Assembly (NCBI GenBank): GCA_016293535.1
Contig: JAEDEB010000051.1
Coordinates: forward strand, 1 to 14,688
DNA length: 14,688 nt
Direction of reading: 5' to 3'
Origin: Bacteroidales bacterium
Lineage (GTDB): Bacteria; Bacteroidota; Bacteroidia; Bacteroidales; UBA932
Under the pieces are notes generated by a model. The model ran no database searches. It had not been told where the DNA came from and saw only the letters and a list, made by a program, of their open reading frames with translations. The position numbers and the translations under genes were made by a program. Positions 1 to 5,145 of this stretch are shown piece by piece; the stretch's first letter is position 1, and every line of letters starts with the position of its first letter.

Positions 1-251
1 AGGAGCGCGAACAGGCCGCCCTCCTCAAGGGCCTCAAGGAAGGTCGCGAGGAAGGACATGTGTCTGGACTTGAAGAAGGACTGCTGAAGGGACGAGAAGA
101 AGGACGAGAGGAAGGTCGCGAAGAAGGGCGAGAAGAAGGTGCCTCTGAGGCAAGGAAGACGATTGCCACGGCATTGAAGGCTTCAGGTATGGACATTGCC
201 CAGATTGCTCAGATAACCGGATTGGATATTGCGACAATCAATAGCTTGTAG
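1..251 (+). CDS. C-terminal end of an Rpn-family PD-(D/E)XK nuclease/putative transposase (partial)
   Basis: The gene enters from outside the window. The open frame runs from base 3 to the TAG at 249-251, and about 82 residues are visible. They are a highly charged stretch rich in Lys-Gly, Glu-Glu-Gly-Arg and Glu-Gly, followed by a short helical tail containing GMDIAQIAQITGLDIATINSL-like spacing (a Gly, then Ile-Ala, then Thr-Gly-Leu, then Ile near the C-terminus). This charged-repeat-plus-tail arrangement is typical of the C-terminus of Rpn (recombination-promoting nuclease, PDDEXK) proteins, which are common in Bacteroidales. The nuclease domain and its catalytic residues would lie upstream and are not seen, so activity cannot be judged. 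The gene converges on the minus-strand sirtuin gene. Another protein with a Glu/Arg/Gly-rich tail is the alternative. An in-frame GTG at 60 behind a purine-rich stretch could be an internal start. Confidence 0.6.
   Translation, partial: EREQAALLKGLKEGREEGHVSGLEEGLLKGREEGREEGREEGREEGASEARKTIATALKASGMDIAQIAQITGLDIATINSL
90..137 (+). repeat. 12-bp tandem repeat, four copies, coding for Gly-Arg-Glu-Glu
   Basis: Four consecutive 12-base units of the form GGN-CGN-GAR-GAR lie in the reading frame of the partial nuclease gene, with silent third-position differences between copies. A related but less regular GREEG unit lies just before it, at 42-56. The unit is a whole number of codons, so gain or loss of a copy would change linker length without breaking the frame. 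Confidence 0.85.
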
Positions 252-279
252 TTTCTGTCTCCTCGTTCAGGTGATGACA

Positions 280-309
280 TTTCACCGTCGTCGATATTTT
301 GTATCTTAG
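280..309 (+). promoter_or_regulatory. Weak Bacteroidetes-type promoter candidate
   Basis: TATCTTAG at 302-309 differs at one base from the Bacteroidetes -7 box TAnnTTTG. A TTTC about 18 bases upstream (280-283) could act as a poor -33 element. It points into the gap between the two convergent genes, directly ahead of the foldable sequence at 317-394. No plus-strand gene follows, so this is either chance or the promoter of a small RNA. Confidence 0.2.
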
Positions 310-316
310 CACAGTT

Positions 317-394
317 GGGTCGGTTTACCCGGAGCATAGAGGAGTGCAGCAGCGAATTGGACTGTATGCTGTACTGGTTTATTCCCAGCCGGGT
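317..394. other. Foldable intergenic segment (three-way-junction-like)
   Basis: Three complementary pairs nest without conflict: ACCCGG (327-332) with CCGGGT (389-394), AGCATA (333-338) with TATGCT (365-370), and CTGG (374-377) with CCAG (385-388) closing a seven-base loop. The last two helices sit inside the first, giving a junction shape. ACCC at 327-330 can instead pair with GGGT at 317-320. The segment fills the space between the convergent genes and ends on the first base of the sirtuin stop codon. No T-tract follows on either strand, which argues against an ordinary terminator. It could be a small RNA, a regulatory 3' end or coincidence. Confidence 0.25.
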
Positions 395-1134
395 CAGTAC
401 TGCTCAGAGGCTTTGCCGTGGAGAATCTCCAGGAAGGTCTTCATCCCTTCCGTGGCCACTTCCCTTATCTGTCTTATTCTCGGATCGTGCAGGGCTGCGC
501 CCTTGGGGTCTATGAGATATATGGGTGTTTGGTTACCGGCATAACGGTACAGACCGGCTGCAGGGTATACCTGCATTGATGTACCCACTATGAGGAGGAT
601 GTCCGCGGAGGCCACCTCGTCGATTGCCCTTTCGATCATCGGCACGGCTTCCCCGAACCACACGATGTGCGGACGGAGCTGCGCGCCGTTGGGTGCCTTG
701 TCGCCAAGGTATATGGGATCGTATCCTATGTCGAAGACCTCCTTGGTCGAATATCCGTCCCTTTCGTTATGGCAGTTCTCGGGACGGACCTTTGTCAGCT
801 CTCCGTGGAGGTGGATGATTCTGCCGGAGCCTGCGCGCTCATGGAGATTGTCCACGTTCTGTGTCACGACCGTGACGTCATAATCCTTTTCGAGCTCCGC
901 GATGGCAATGTGGGCGGCATTGGGCTGAACCTGCCCTAGCTGAGCCCTGCGCTCGTTGTAGAACTGGAGGACCAGAGCCGGATTGCGTTGCCATCCTCCG
1001 ATGTCGGCAACGTCCTCCACCCGGTGGTTTTCCCATAGACCGTCACTGTCCCGGAAGGTCTTGATTCCCGATTCCGCTGACACTCCCGCACCGGTGAGCA
1101 CGACGATTTTCCTTTTCTTTTTCATGATATTCAT
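394..1134 (-). CDS. SIR2-family NAD-dependent protein deacylase (CobB/SIRT5-like), lacking the usual zinc cysteines
   Basis: This is a 246-residue protein covering a whole bacterial sirtuin. It is predicted to remove acyl groups from lysines in cytoplasmic proteins while consuming NAD. The Rossmann NAD motif GAGVSAESGI is at 15-24, followed by FRD at 27-29. TQNVDNLH at 91-98 gives the Asn and Asp of the active site, and the catalytic base is His110 in HLHGE. RPHIVWFGE is at 154-162, and GTSMQVYPAAG follows in the second half of the Rossmann fold. Tyr59 and Arg62 (FYNERR) match the YxxR pair that makes SIRT5 and CobB accept succinyl or malonyl groups. Between His110 and RPH there is only one Cys (121) where CobB has four, so the zinc module appears lost. 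Translation could also begin at Met4 (base 1125). It lies 18 bp after the ATPase gene and is probably co-transcribed with it. The family call is firm; the substrate is not known. Confidence 0.93.
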   Translation of the reverse strand: MNIMKKKRKIVVLTGAGVSAESGIKTFRDSDGLWENHRVEDVADIGGWQRNPALVLQFYNERRAQLGQVQPNAAHIAIAELEKDYDVTVVTQNVDNLHERAGSGRIIHLHGELTKVRPENCHNERDGYSTKEVFDIGYDPIYLGDKAPNGAQLRPHIVWFGEAVPMIERAIDEVASADILLIVGTSMQVYPAAGLYRYAGNQTPIYLIDPKGAALHDPRIRQIREVATEGMKTFLEILHGKASEQY

Positions 1135-1152
1135 TATGCCGCCGGGACCTGC

Positions 1153-2298
1153 TCAGCCGGCGAAATAGCTGTTGACAAGCCAGTATCTGAAGAGGGTGTC
1201 GAGGAAGAAAGGCTCGTCGTTGTCGGTGAAGCTGATAAGCTCCTTCTTCATCAGCGCCTCCTTGACTCTCACGACGTTTGCGGAGGAGTTCAGGGCATAT
1301 TTCTTTATCACGTCTGCGGAGGTGAACCTCGTGACTCCGTCGACCATGGCCTTCAGGAAACTGATCTGGTGGAAGGTGAGATTGCTGATATAGTCCCTGA
1401 ATCTGACATCGTGGACGGCGACCATTGTGTTCAGCGCATCCATCATCACCCCGTTTGTTATGTATCCCTTGCTGAGGGAGTCGCATATTGCGGTGAAATG
1501 GTTTATGTACCAGAGCTTCCCTTCGAATATATGGGCTATCCTGAGGGCTGCGTCGCGTTCCAGAACCTTTCCAGTCATCAGAAGTCCCTTCACTATGTAG
1601 TCGGCGATTTCCGTCTCGTCCGCCTCGGGAATCTGGAATTCGTCGATAACTCCGTGGAACAGGGGGCTGTGGTGGAAAATGGCCCTCATAGCATTGTATC
1701 TCGAACCGGTAATGATGAAGGTACATCCCTTCCCGTCGCCGTTGCGCTCCCCGAGAATCTCCTTGAAGGCCCTGAGTATGCGGTTGCAGTCCTTGAGTTC
1801 GCCCACTGCCTGGAATTCGTCGATGACGAGGTAAATCCTGGTCCCTGACGCTGCGGCTATCTTTGCCGGCAGTCTCATGAGGGAGAATATGTCGTTCTCG
1901 TCCGGTTCCCAGTTCAGGGATACCGCTTCGTTGCAGTCGCTGAATCTTTCCTGGTCGAAGACGAAGTGGGTGCCGGGGAGATGCTCCGTGATGATGCGGG
2001 AGTATTCGGCGGCAGTGGTCGCCGTCGCGCGAATGACCGCGTTGCCGAATTTGAGGAGAAAATCCTCCAGTGACCTGACGTTCAATAGATTGAGATTGCA
2101 GGTTGTAAACTGTCGTCCTGAGACCTTCATGTTGAACAGGGTCTGCTGGATGGCGGACATCGTGCCGGATTTCGGTGTGCTTATCAGAACGAGATTCTCC
2201 CCGGCCTCGAGGAAATTCGCCATTGCCGTGCATTCCTTCTTGCGGCCGATGAAGTTCTTGCCTGTCACATACTTGTCGTAAATGAACGGAGTATCCAT
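1153..2298 (-). CDS. AAA/archaeal-type ATPase family protein with degenerate Walker A
   Basis: This 381-residue cytoplasmic protein is of the PF01637-like type widespread in Bacteroidales. It opens with the usual PFIYDKYVTGKNFIGR segment (4-19), in which FIGRxxE leads into the nucleotide domain. The P-loop region reads STPKSGTMS (40-48), so the position normally held by the catalytic Lys is Thr46 and the next residue is Met47. Codon 46 is ACG on the minus strand, so this is not a translation error. Walker B is intact: IYLVIDEFQ (155-163), with Asp160 and Glu161. An ITGSR motif near residue 200 fits sensor 1. Residues 307-381 look like a winged-helix domain followed by the FFLDTLFRYWL tail typical of this family. 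It is the first gene of the operon with the sirtuin. Relatives often have unknown roles, and some are linked to mobile elements or defence. Nucleotide binding may be weakened here. Confidence 0.85.
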   Translation of the reverse strand: MDTPFIYDKYVTGKNFIGRKKECTAMANFLEAGENLVLISTPKSGTMSAIQQTLFNMKVSGRQFTTCNLNLLNVRSLEDFLLKFGNAVIRATATTAAEYSRIITEHLPGTHFVFDQERFSDCNEAVSLNWEPDENDIFSLMRLPAKIAAASGTRIYLVIDEFQAVGELKDCNRILRAFKEILGERNGDGKGCTFIITGSRYNAMRAIFHHSPLFHGVIDEFQIPEADETEIADYIVKGLLMTGKVLERDAALRIAHIFEGKLWYINHFTAICDSLSKGYITNGVMMDALNTMVAVHDVRFRDYISNLTFHQISFLKAMVDGVTRFTSADVIKKYALNSSANVVRVKEALMKKELISFTDNDEPFFLDTLFRYWLVNSYFAG

Positions 2299-2322
2299 GT
2301 TCGGGTTTTCAATACTTCACAA

Positions 2323-2355
2323 CAAAAATACATTTTTTTGCCGATTCGCTGAAAA
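2323..2355 (-). promoter_or_regulatory. Promoter of the ATPase-sirtuin operon
   Basis: On the minus strand TATTTTTG (plus-strand bases 2330 down to 2323) matches the Bacteroidetes -7 box TAnnTTTG exactly. A TTTTC at 2355-2351 lies 20 bases upstream as a possible -33 element. Transcription would begin near 2316, giving a short leader before the start at 2298. It overlaps the divergent rplU promoter, so the two may compete. Confidence 0.55.
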
Positions 2356-2367
2356 GTTTTACCTTTG
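2337..2367 (+). promoter_or_regulatory. Promoter of the rplU-rpmA operon
   Basis: TTTG at 2337-2340 and TACCTTTG at 2360-2367 match the Bacteroidetes -33 and -7 boxes, with 19 bases between them. Transcription would start around 2374, leaving a leader of about 80 bases before rplU. This is the best promoter match in the window. Confidence 0.7.
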
Positions 2368-2401
2368 CGGTCCATTTACAGGGTTGTGGAGCTTATGAAG
2401 T

Positions 2402-2447
2402 GCTGCCGGAGGCAGCCGCTTGCAGCCAAAACTTATAAAAAAGTTTT
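2402..2447 (+). promoter_or_regulatory. Two tandem hairpins in the rplU 5' leader
   Basis: GCTGCC (2402-2407) pairs with GGCAGC (2411-2416) across a three-base loop. AAAACTT (2428-2434) pairs with AAGTTTT (2441-2447) across six bases. The second hairpin ends five bases before the rplU ATG, so it could mask the initiation site. A short out-of-frame ORF starts at ATG 2395, runs through both hairpins and into rplU. Ribosomal-protein leaders often carry autoregulatory structures; that this one does is inference. Confidence 0.4.
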
Positions 2448-2452
2448 TCAGA

Positions 2453-2764
2453 ATGTACGCAATTGTGGACATTGCAGGCCAGCAGTTCAAGGTAGAAGCT
2501 GGCAGTGAAATCTTCGTCAACCGCCTCGCGGCTGAAAAAGGTGCTGCTGTTGAATTCAACAAGGTTCTCCTCATCGATGCAGAGGGCACGGTAAAGCTTG
2601 GTGCTCCTTACGTTGAGGGTGCCGTTGTGAAGGCAACTGTACTTGACGACACTTGCAAAGCGGACAAAGTTCTCGTTTTCAAGAAGAAACGTCGTAAAGG
2701 TTATCAGAAACTGAACGGTCACCGTCAGTATCTTACTAAACTTCAGATCGTTGAGATCGCGTAA
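2453..2764 (+). CDS. rplU: 50S ribosomal protein L21
   Basis: This 103-residue protein has the full normal L21 length. It begins MYAIVDIAGQQFKVEAG, the classic L21 N-terminus, with the FNKVLLID strand in the middle and the basic FKKKRRKGYQKLNGHRQ stretch near the C-terminus that contacts 23S rRNA. It is a structural component of the large ribosomal subunit. I chose the start at 2453 rather than the in-frame ATG at 2420, because the extra 11 residues from 2420 are not part of L21 and come from the leader hairpin region. rpmA follows 23 bases after the stop, the near-universal pairing, and both are presumably transcribed from the promoter at 2337-2367. Confidence 0.98.
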   Translation: MYAIVDIAGQQFKVEAGSEIFVNRLAAEKGAAVEFNKVLLIDAEGTVKLGAPYVEGAVVKATVLDDTCKADKVLVFKKKRRKGYQKLNGHRQYLTKLQIVEIA

Positions 2765-2787
2765 TTAACTTTTAAAGATTTAAGATT

Positions 2788-3048
2788 ATGGCACATAAGA
2801 AAGGCGTCGGTAGTTCTAAGAACGGTCGTGAATCGGAAAGCAAGCGCTTGGGTCTCAAGAAGTTCGGTAGTGAGAGTGTAAAGGCTGGCAATATCCTCGT
2901 TCGCCAGAGGGGTACGGTTCATAATCCGGGCCTCAATGTCGGAATGGGCAGGGACCACACTCTTTATGCACTCATTGACGGTAAAGTGGTATACTGCAAG
3001 AAGGCAGGCAACAAATCCTTTGTTTCAGTCGTTCCTTTCGAGAACTGA
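2788..3048 (+). CDS. rpmA: 50S ribosomal protein L27
   Basis: This 86-residue L27 is complete. The N-terminus MAHKKGVGSSKNGRES is the flexible arm that reaches the peptidyl-transferase centre of the large subunit. The body includes RQRGTVHNPGLNVGMGRDHTL and the GKVVYC strand. It begins directly with Met-Ala-His-Lys-Lys and so lacks the cleavable N-terminal extension seen in Firmicutes L27. It is the second gene of the rplU operon, and a strong terminator-like hairpin starts 25 bases after its stop codon. Identification is secure from the N-terminal arm and gene order. Confidence 0.98.
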   Translation: MAHKKGVGSSKNGRESESKRLGLKKFGSESVKAGNILVRQRGTVHNPGLNVGMGRDHTLYALIDGKVVYCKKAGNKSFVSVVPFEN

Positions 3049-3072
3049 CGCGGGGATTTTTGGAAGATTCCG

Positions 3073-3117
3073 AGGGTGACAGGAAGTCGCAGGACTGACT
3101 GTCACCCTTCTTTCTTT
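3073..3117 (+). terminator. Intrinsic terminator after rpmA
   Basis: AGGGTGACAG (3073-3082) pairs perfectly over ten bases with CTGTCACCCT (3099-3108). Inside the 16-base loop AGTC (3085-3088) can pair with GACT (3093-3096). A T-rich stretch (3108-3117) follows. This closes the rplU-rpmA operon and separates it from serS. Confidence 0.85.
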
Positions 3118-3147
3118 ACCATAGTTCCGTACAAATTATTATATTTG
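3115..3147 (+). promoter_or_regulatory. Promoter of the serS-ruvC operon
   Basis: TATATTTG at 3140-3147 is an exact TAnnTTTG -7 box. TTTA at 3115-3118, 21 bases upstream, is an imperfect -33 element. Transcription would begin near 3154, about 60 bases before serS and just after the preceding terminator. Confidence 0.55.
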
Positions 3148-3214
3148 CCCGCTCAAGGGGCGTCCGAAGAGTATTTGAAGGCCCGATAGATTAAATACTG
3201 GTAAATAATACGAT

Positions 3215-4486
3215 ATGCTTACGTTGAAATTGCTCCGCGAGAATCCGGAGTTTGTAATCAGGAAGCTTGCTGTCAAGCACTTCGATGCTGCTGACATAGT
3301 CAAGAGAATCAATGTACTCGATGAGAACAGACGCGCTCTCCAACTTGAAATAGACGGCTGCAATGCCGAGCAGAAGAAGGCTGCCGCCCTTATCGGAGGC
3401 CACATGAAGGCTGGACGGAAGGAAGAGGCGGAGGCTGCGAAGAGAGAAGTTGCAGCGCTCAAGGAAAAGTCGGCCGCCCTCGAGGCGAAGTCGGCCGAGA
3501 ATCAGGCTGAACTCGACAGCCTCATAGTCCTTCTTCCAAACATACCTTGCGACCTGGTACCGGAGGGCAGCTGCGCGGCAGACAACCTCGTGGTCAAGAC
3601 GGGAAACGAGATTCCCGAGCTCGGTCCTGACGCACTTCCGCACTGGGAACTTGCAAAGAAGCTCGACATCATCGATTTCGACCTCGGAGTGAAGATTACC
3701 GGAGCTGGTTTCCCTGTCTACAAGGGCAAGGGCGCGAAGCTTCAGCGTGCTCTCATCAACTTCTTCCTCGACATCAATACCGCTGCAGGTTACCTTGAGG
3801 TGGAGCCTCCTGTGATGGTCAATGAGGCTTCCGGTTTCGGTACTGGCCAGCTTCCGGACAAGGAGGGGCAGATGTACCACGCAAATCTTGACAACTTCTA
3901 TATGGTCCCTACTGCGGAAGTACCTGTGACCAATATTTTCCGTGATGTCATTCTCAAGGATAGCGATTTCCCTGTAAAGTTGACGGCTTATACCCCTTGT
4001 TTCCGCAGGGAGGCCGGTTCATACGGAAAGGATGTCCGCGGTCTCAACCGTCTCCACCAGTTCGACAAGGTCGAAATCGTGCGCATAGAGAAGCCTGAGA
4101 ATTCCTATGCGGCTCTCGATGAGATGGTTGCCCATGTGGAGGGAATAGTCAATAGGCTCGGCCTGCCATACCGTATTCTCCGTCTGTGCGGAGGCGATAT
4201 GAGCTTCACTTCTGCCATCACCTACGATTTCGAGCTCTATTCGGCGGCTCAGGGTCGCTGGCTCGAGATATCCTCCGTATCCAACTTCGAGTCCTATCAG
4301 GCCAATCGTCTGAAGTGCCGCTACAAGGATGCAGACGGAAAGATGCAGCTTTGCCATACTCTCAACGGCAGTTCCCTTGCTCTTCCGCGCGTCGTTGCCA
4401 CGCTTCTCGAGAATTGCCAGAAGGACGGCAAGATCATTATACCGGAGGCCCTCAGGCCATACACCGGATTCGACGTCATTGACTAA
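3215..4486 (+). CDS. serS: Seryl-tRNA synthetase
   Basis: This 423-residue class II aminoacyl-tRNA synthetase charges tRNA-Ser with serine in the cytoplasm. Residues 1 to about 110 form the long antiparallel coiled-coil arm, rich in Lys, Glu and Ala, that grips the tRNA long variable arm. The catalytic core follows. Motif 1 lies around INFFLDINTAAGYLEVEPP. The serine-binding TAE triplet is at 233-235 within PTAEVPVTN. Motif 2 starts at FRREAGSYGKD (263-273), and motif 3 is NGSSLALPRVV (384-394) with the ATP-contacting Arg392. Length is normal for the family. The ATG at 3215 gives the standard MLTLKLLRENPE start. ruvC follows after 18 bases, so the two are likely co-transcribed. Confidence 0.98.
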   Translation: MLTLKLLRENPEFVIRKLAVKHFDAADIVKRINVLDENRRALQLEIDGCNAEQKKAAALIGGHMKAGRKEEAEAAKREVAALKEKSAALEAKSAENQAELDSLIVLLPNIPCDLVPEGSCAADNLVVKTGNEIPELGPDALPHWELAKKLDIIDFDLGVKITGAGFPVYKGKGAKLQRALINFFLDINTAAGYLEVEPPVMVNEASGFGTGQLPDKEGQMYHANLDNFYMVPTAEVPVTNIFRDVILKDSDFPVKLTAYTPCFRREAGSYGKDVRGLNRLHQFDKVEIVRIEKPENSYAALDEMVAHVEGIVNRLGLPYRILRLCGGDMSFTSAITYDFELYSAAQGRWLEISSVSNFESYQANRLKCRYKDADGKMQLCHTLNGSSLALPRVVATLLENCQKDGKIIIPEALRPYTGFDVID

Positions 4487-4504
4487 GAGCGCCGGACTGA
4501 GTAG

Positions 4505-5068
4505 ATGCAGAATCATAAGGAGAGAATTATCCTGGGAGTTGACCCCGGAACCAACATTCTTGGTTACGGGGTCATCCTCGTTGATGGAAAGAACTGCCCC
4601 AACTACCTGACAATGGGAGTGCTGGACCTCAGGAAAAAGGGCGAGGCATATGAGAAACTCCGCTGCATTTACGAGGAACTCGGAGCCATCATTGATGAAT
4701 ATCATCCTTCCGACCTTGCAATCGAATCTCCGTTCATGGGCAAGAATGCCCAGGTTATCCTGAAACTCGGAAGGGCACAGGGCGCCGCCATAATCGCCGC
4801 GCAGACCAGGGGCGTAACTGTTACCGAATATGCTCCGAGAAAGGCAAAGATTGCGATATGCGGCAACGGCGCCGCGTCGAAGGAGCAGGTGGCGATGATG
4901 GTGGAGAAGACCCTGGGGATAAAGGTGGAAGCGAAGTATCTGGATGCGACCGATGCGCTTGCTATAGCGATGTGCCACTATTATCAGCTGACCAGTCCTC
5001 TGGCTTCTGTCAAGTCGGCTACGGACTGGAAGAAATTCATAAAGGCCAACCCTGACAGGGTAAAGTAA
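4505..5068 (+). CDS. ruvC: Holliday junction resolvase RuvC
   Basis: This 187-residue endonuclease cuts four-way DNA junctions during recombinational repair, working with the RuvAB branch-migration motor. The RNase-H-like fold shows the four expected acidic residues: Asp13 in GVDPGT, Glu74 in AIESPF, and Asp147 and Asp150 in LDATDALA. GKNAQVILKLGRAQGA (79-94) and the YAPRKAKIAICGNGAASKEQV region match the DNA-binding side of the family. Length is normal, with a short Lys-rich C-terminal tail. The gene lies 18 bases after serS. No terminator-like hairpin with a T-tract follows it, so read-through into the next gene is possible. Confidence 0.97.
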   Translation: MQNHKERIILGVDPGTNILGYGVILVDGKNCPNYLTMGVLDLRKKGEAYEKLRCIYEELGAIIDEYHPSDLAIESPFMGKNAQVILKLGRAQGAAIIAAQTRGVTVTEYAPRKAKIAICGNGAASKEQVAMMVEKTLGIKVEAKYLDATDALAIAMCHYYQLTSPLASVKSATDWKKFIKANPDRVK

Positions 5069-5086
5069 TATGGAAAATTTGTTGCC

Positions 5087-5117
5087 GACGTTTAAACCCG
5101 CCGCCGGGCTTGGCGTC
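5087..5117 (+). other. Interrupted hairpin between ruvC and the beta-barrel gene
   Basis: GACG (5087-5090) pairs with CGTC (5114-5117), AA (5094-5095) with TT (5110-5111), and CCCG (5097-5100) with CGGG (5105-5108). Small interior loops separate the three. No T-tract follows, and no clear promoter box lies between ruvC and the ATG at 5146. It may be a weak terminator, a 5' leader element of the next gene or chance. Confidence 0.3.
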
Positions 5118-5145
5118 TAAAGCATTGTGTTCTAAGATTTGAAAC

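Noticed and set aside
90..137. CRISPR-like repeats
   Set aside because: The units are 12 bp, directly adjacent, without spacers, and in frame with a coding sequence.
317..396. A tRNA gene
   Set aside because: The T-like arm has only four pairs and the loop lacks TTCRA, there is no separate anticodon arm and no CCA. Kept only as a foldable segment.
394..1134. SIR2 NADase effector of a known defence system such as Thoeris or DSR
   Set aside because: Length and motifs (His110, Tyr59/Arg62, HGE and FGE motifs) fit a CobB-like deacylase and not the SIR2 domains of those effectors.
1043..2233. 396-codon minus-strand ORF overlapping the ATPase and the start of the sirtuin
   Set aside because: It is another frame of the ATPase gene, full of Arg/Pro/His, with no recognisable motif. 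The ATPase frame has family motifs and a proper start.
5133..5141. Bacteroidetes -7 box ahead of the beta-barrel gene
   Set aside because: TAAGATTTG has three bases between TA and TTTG and lies only four bases before the start codon, so it would require a leaderless transcript.
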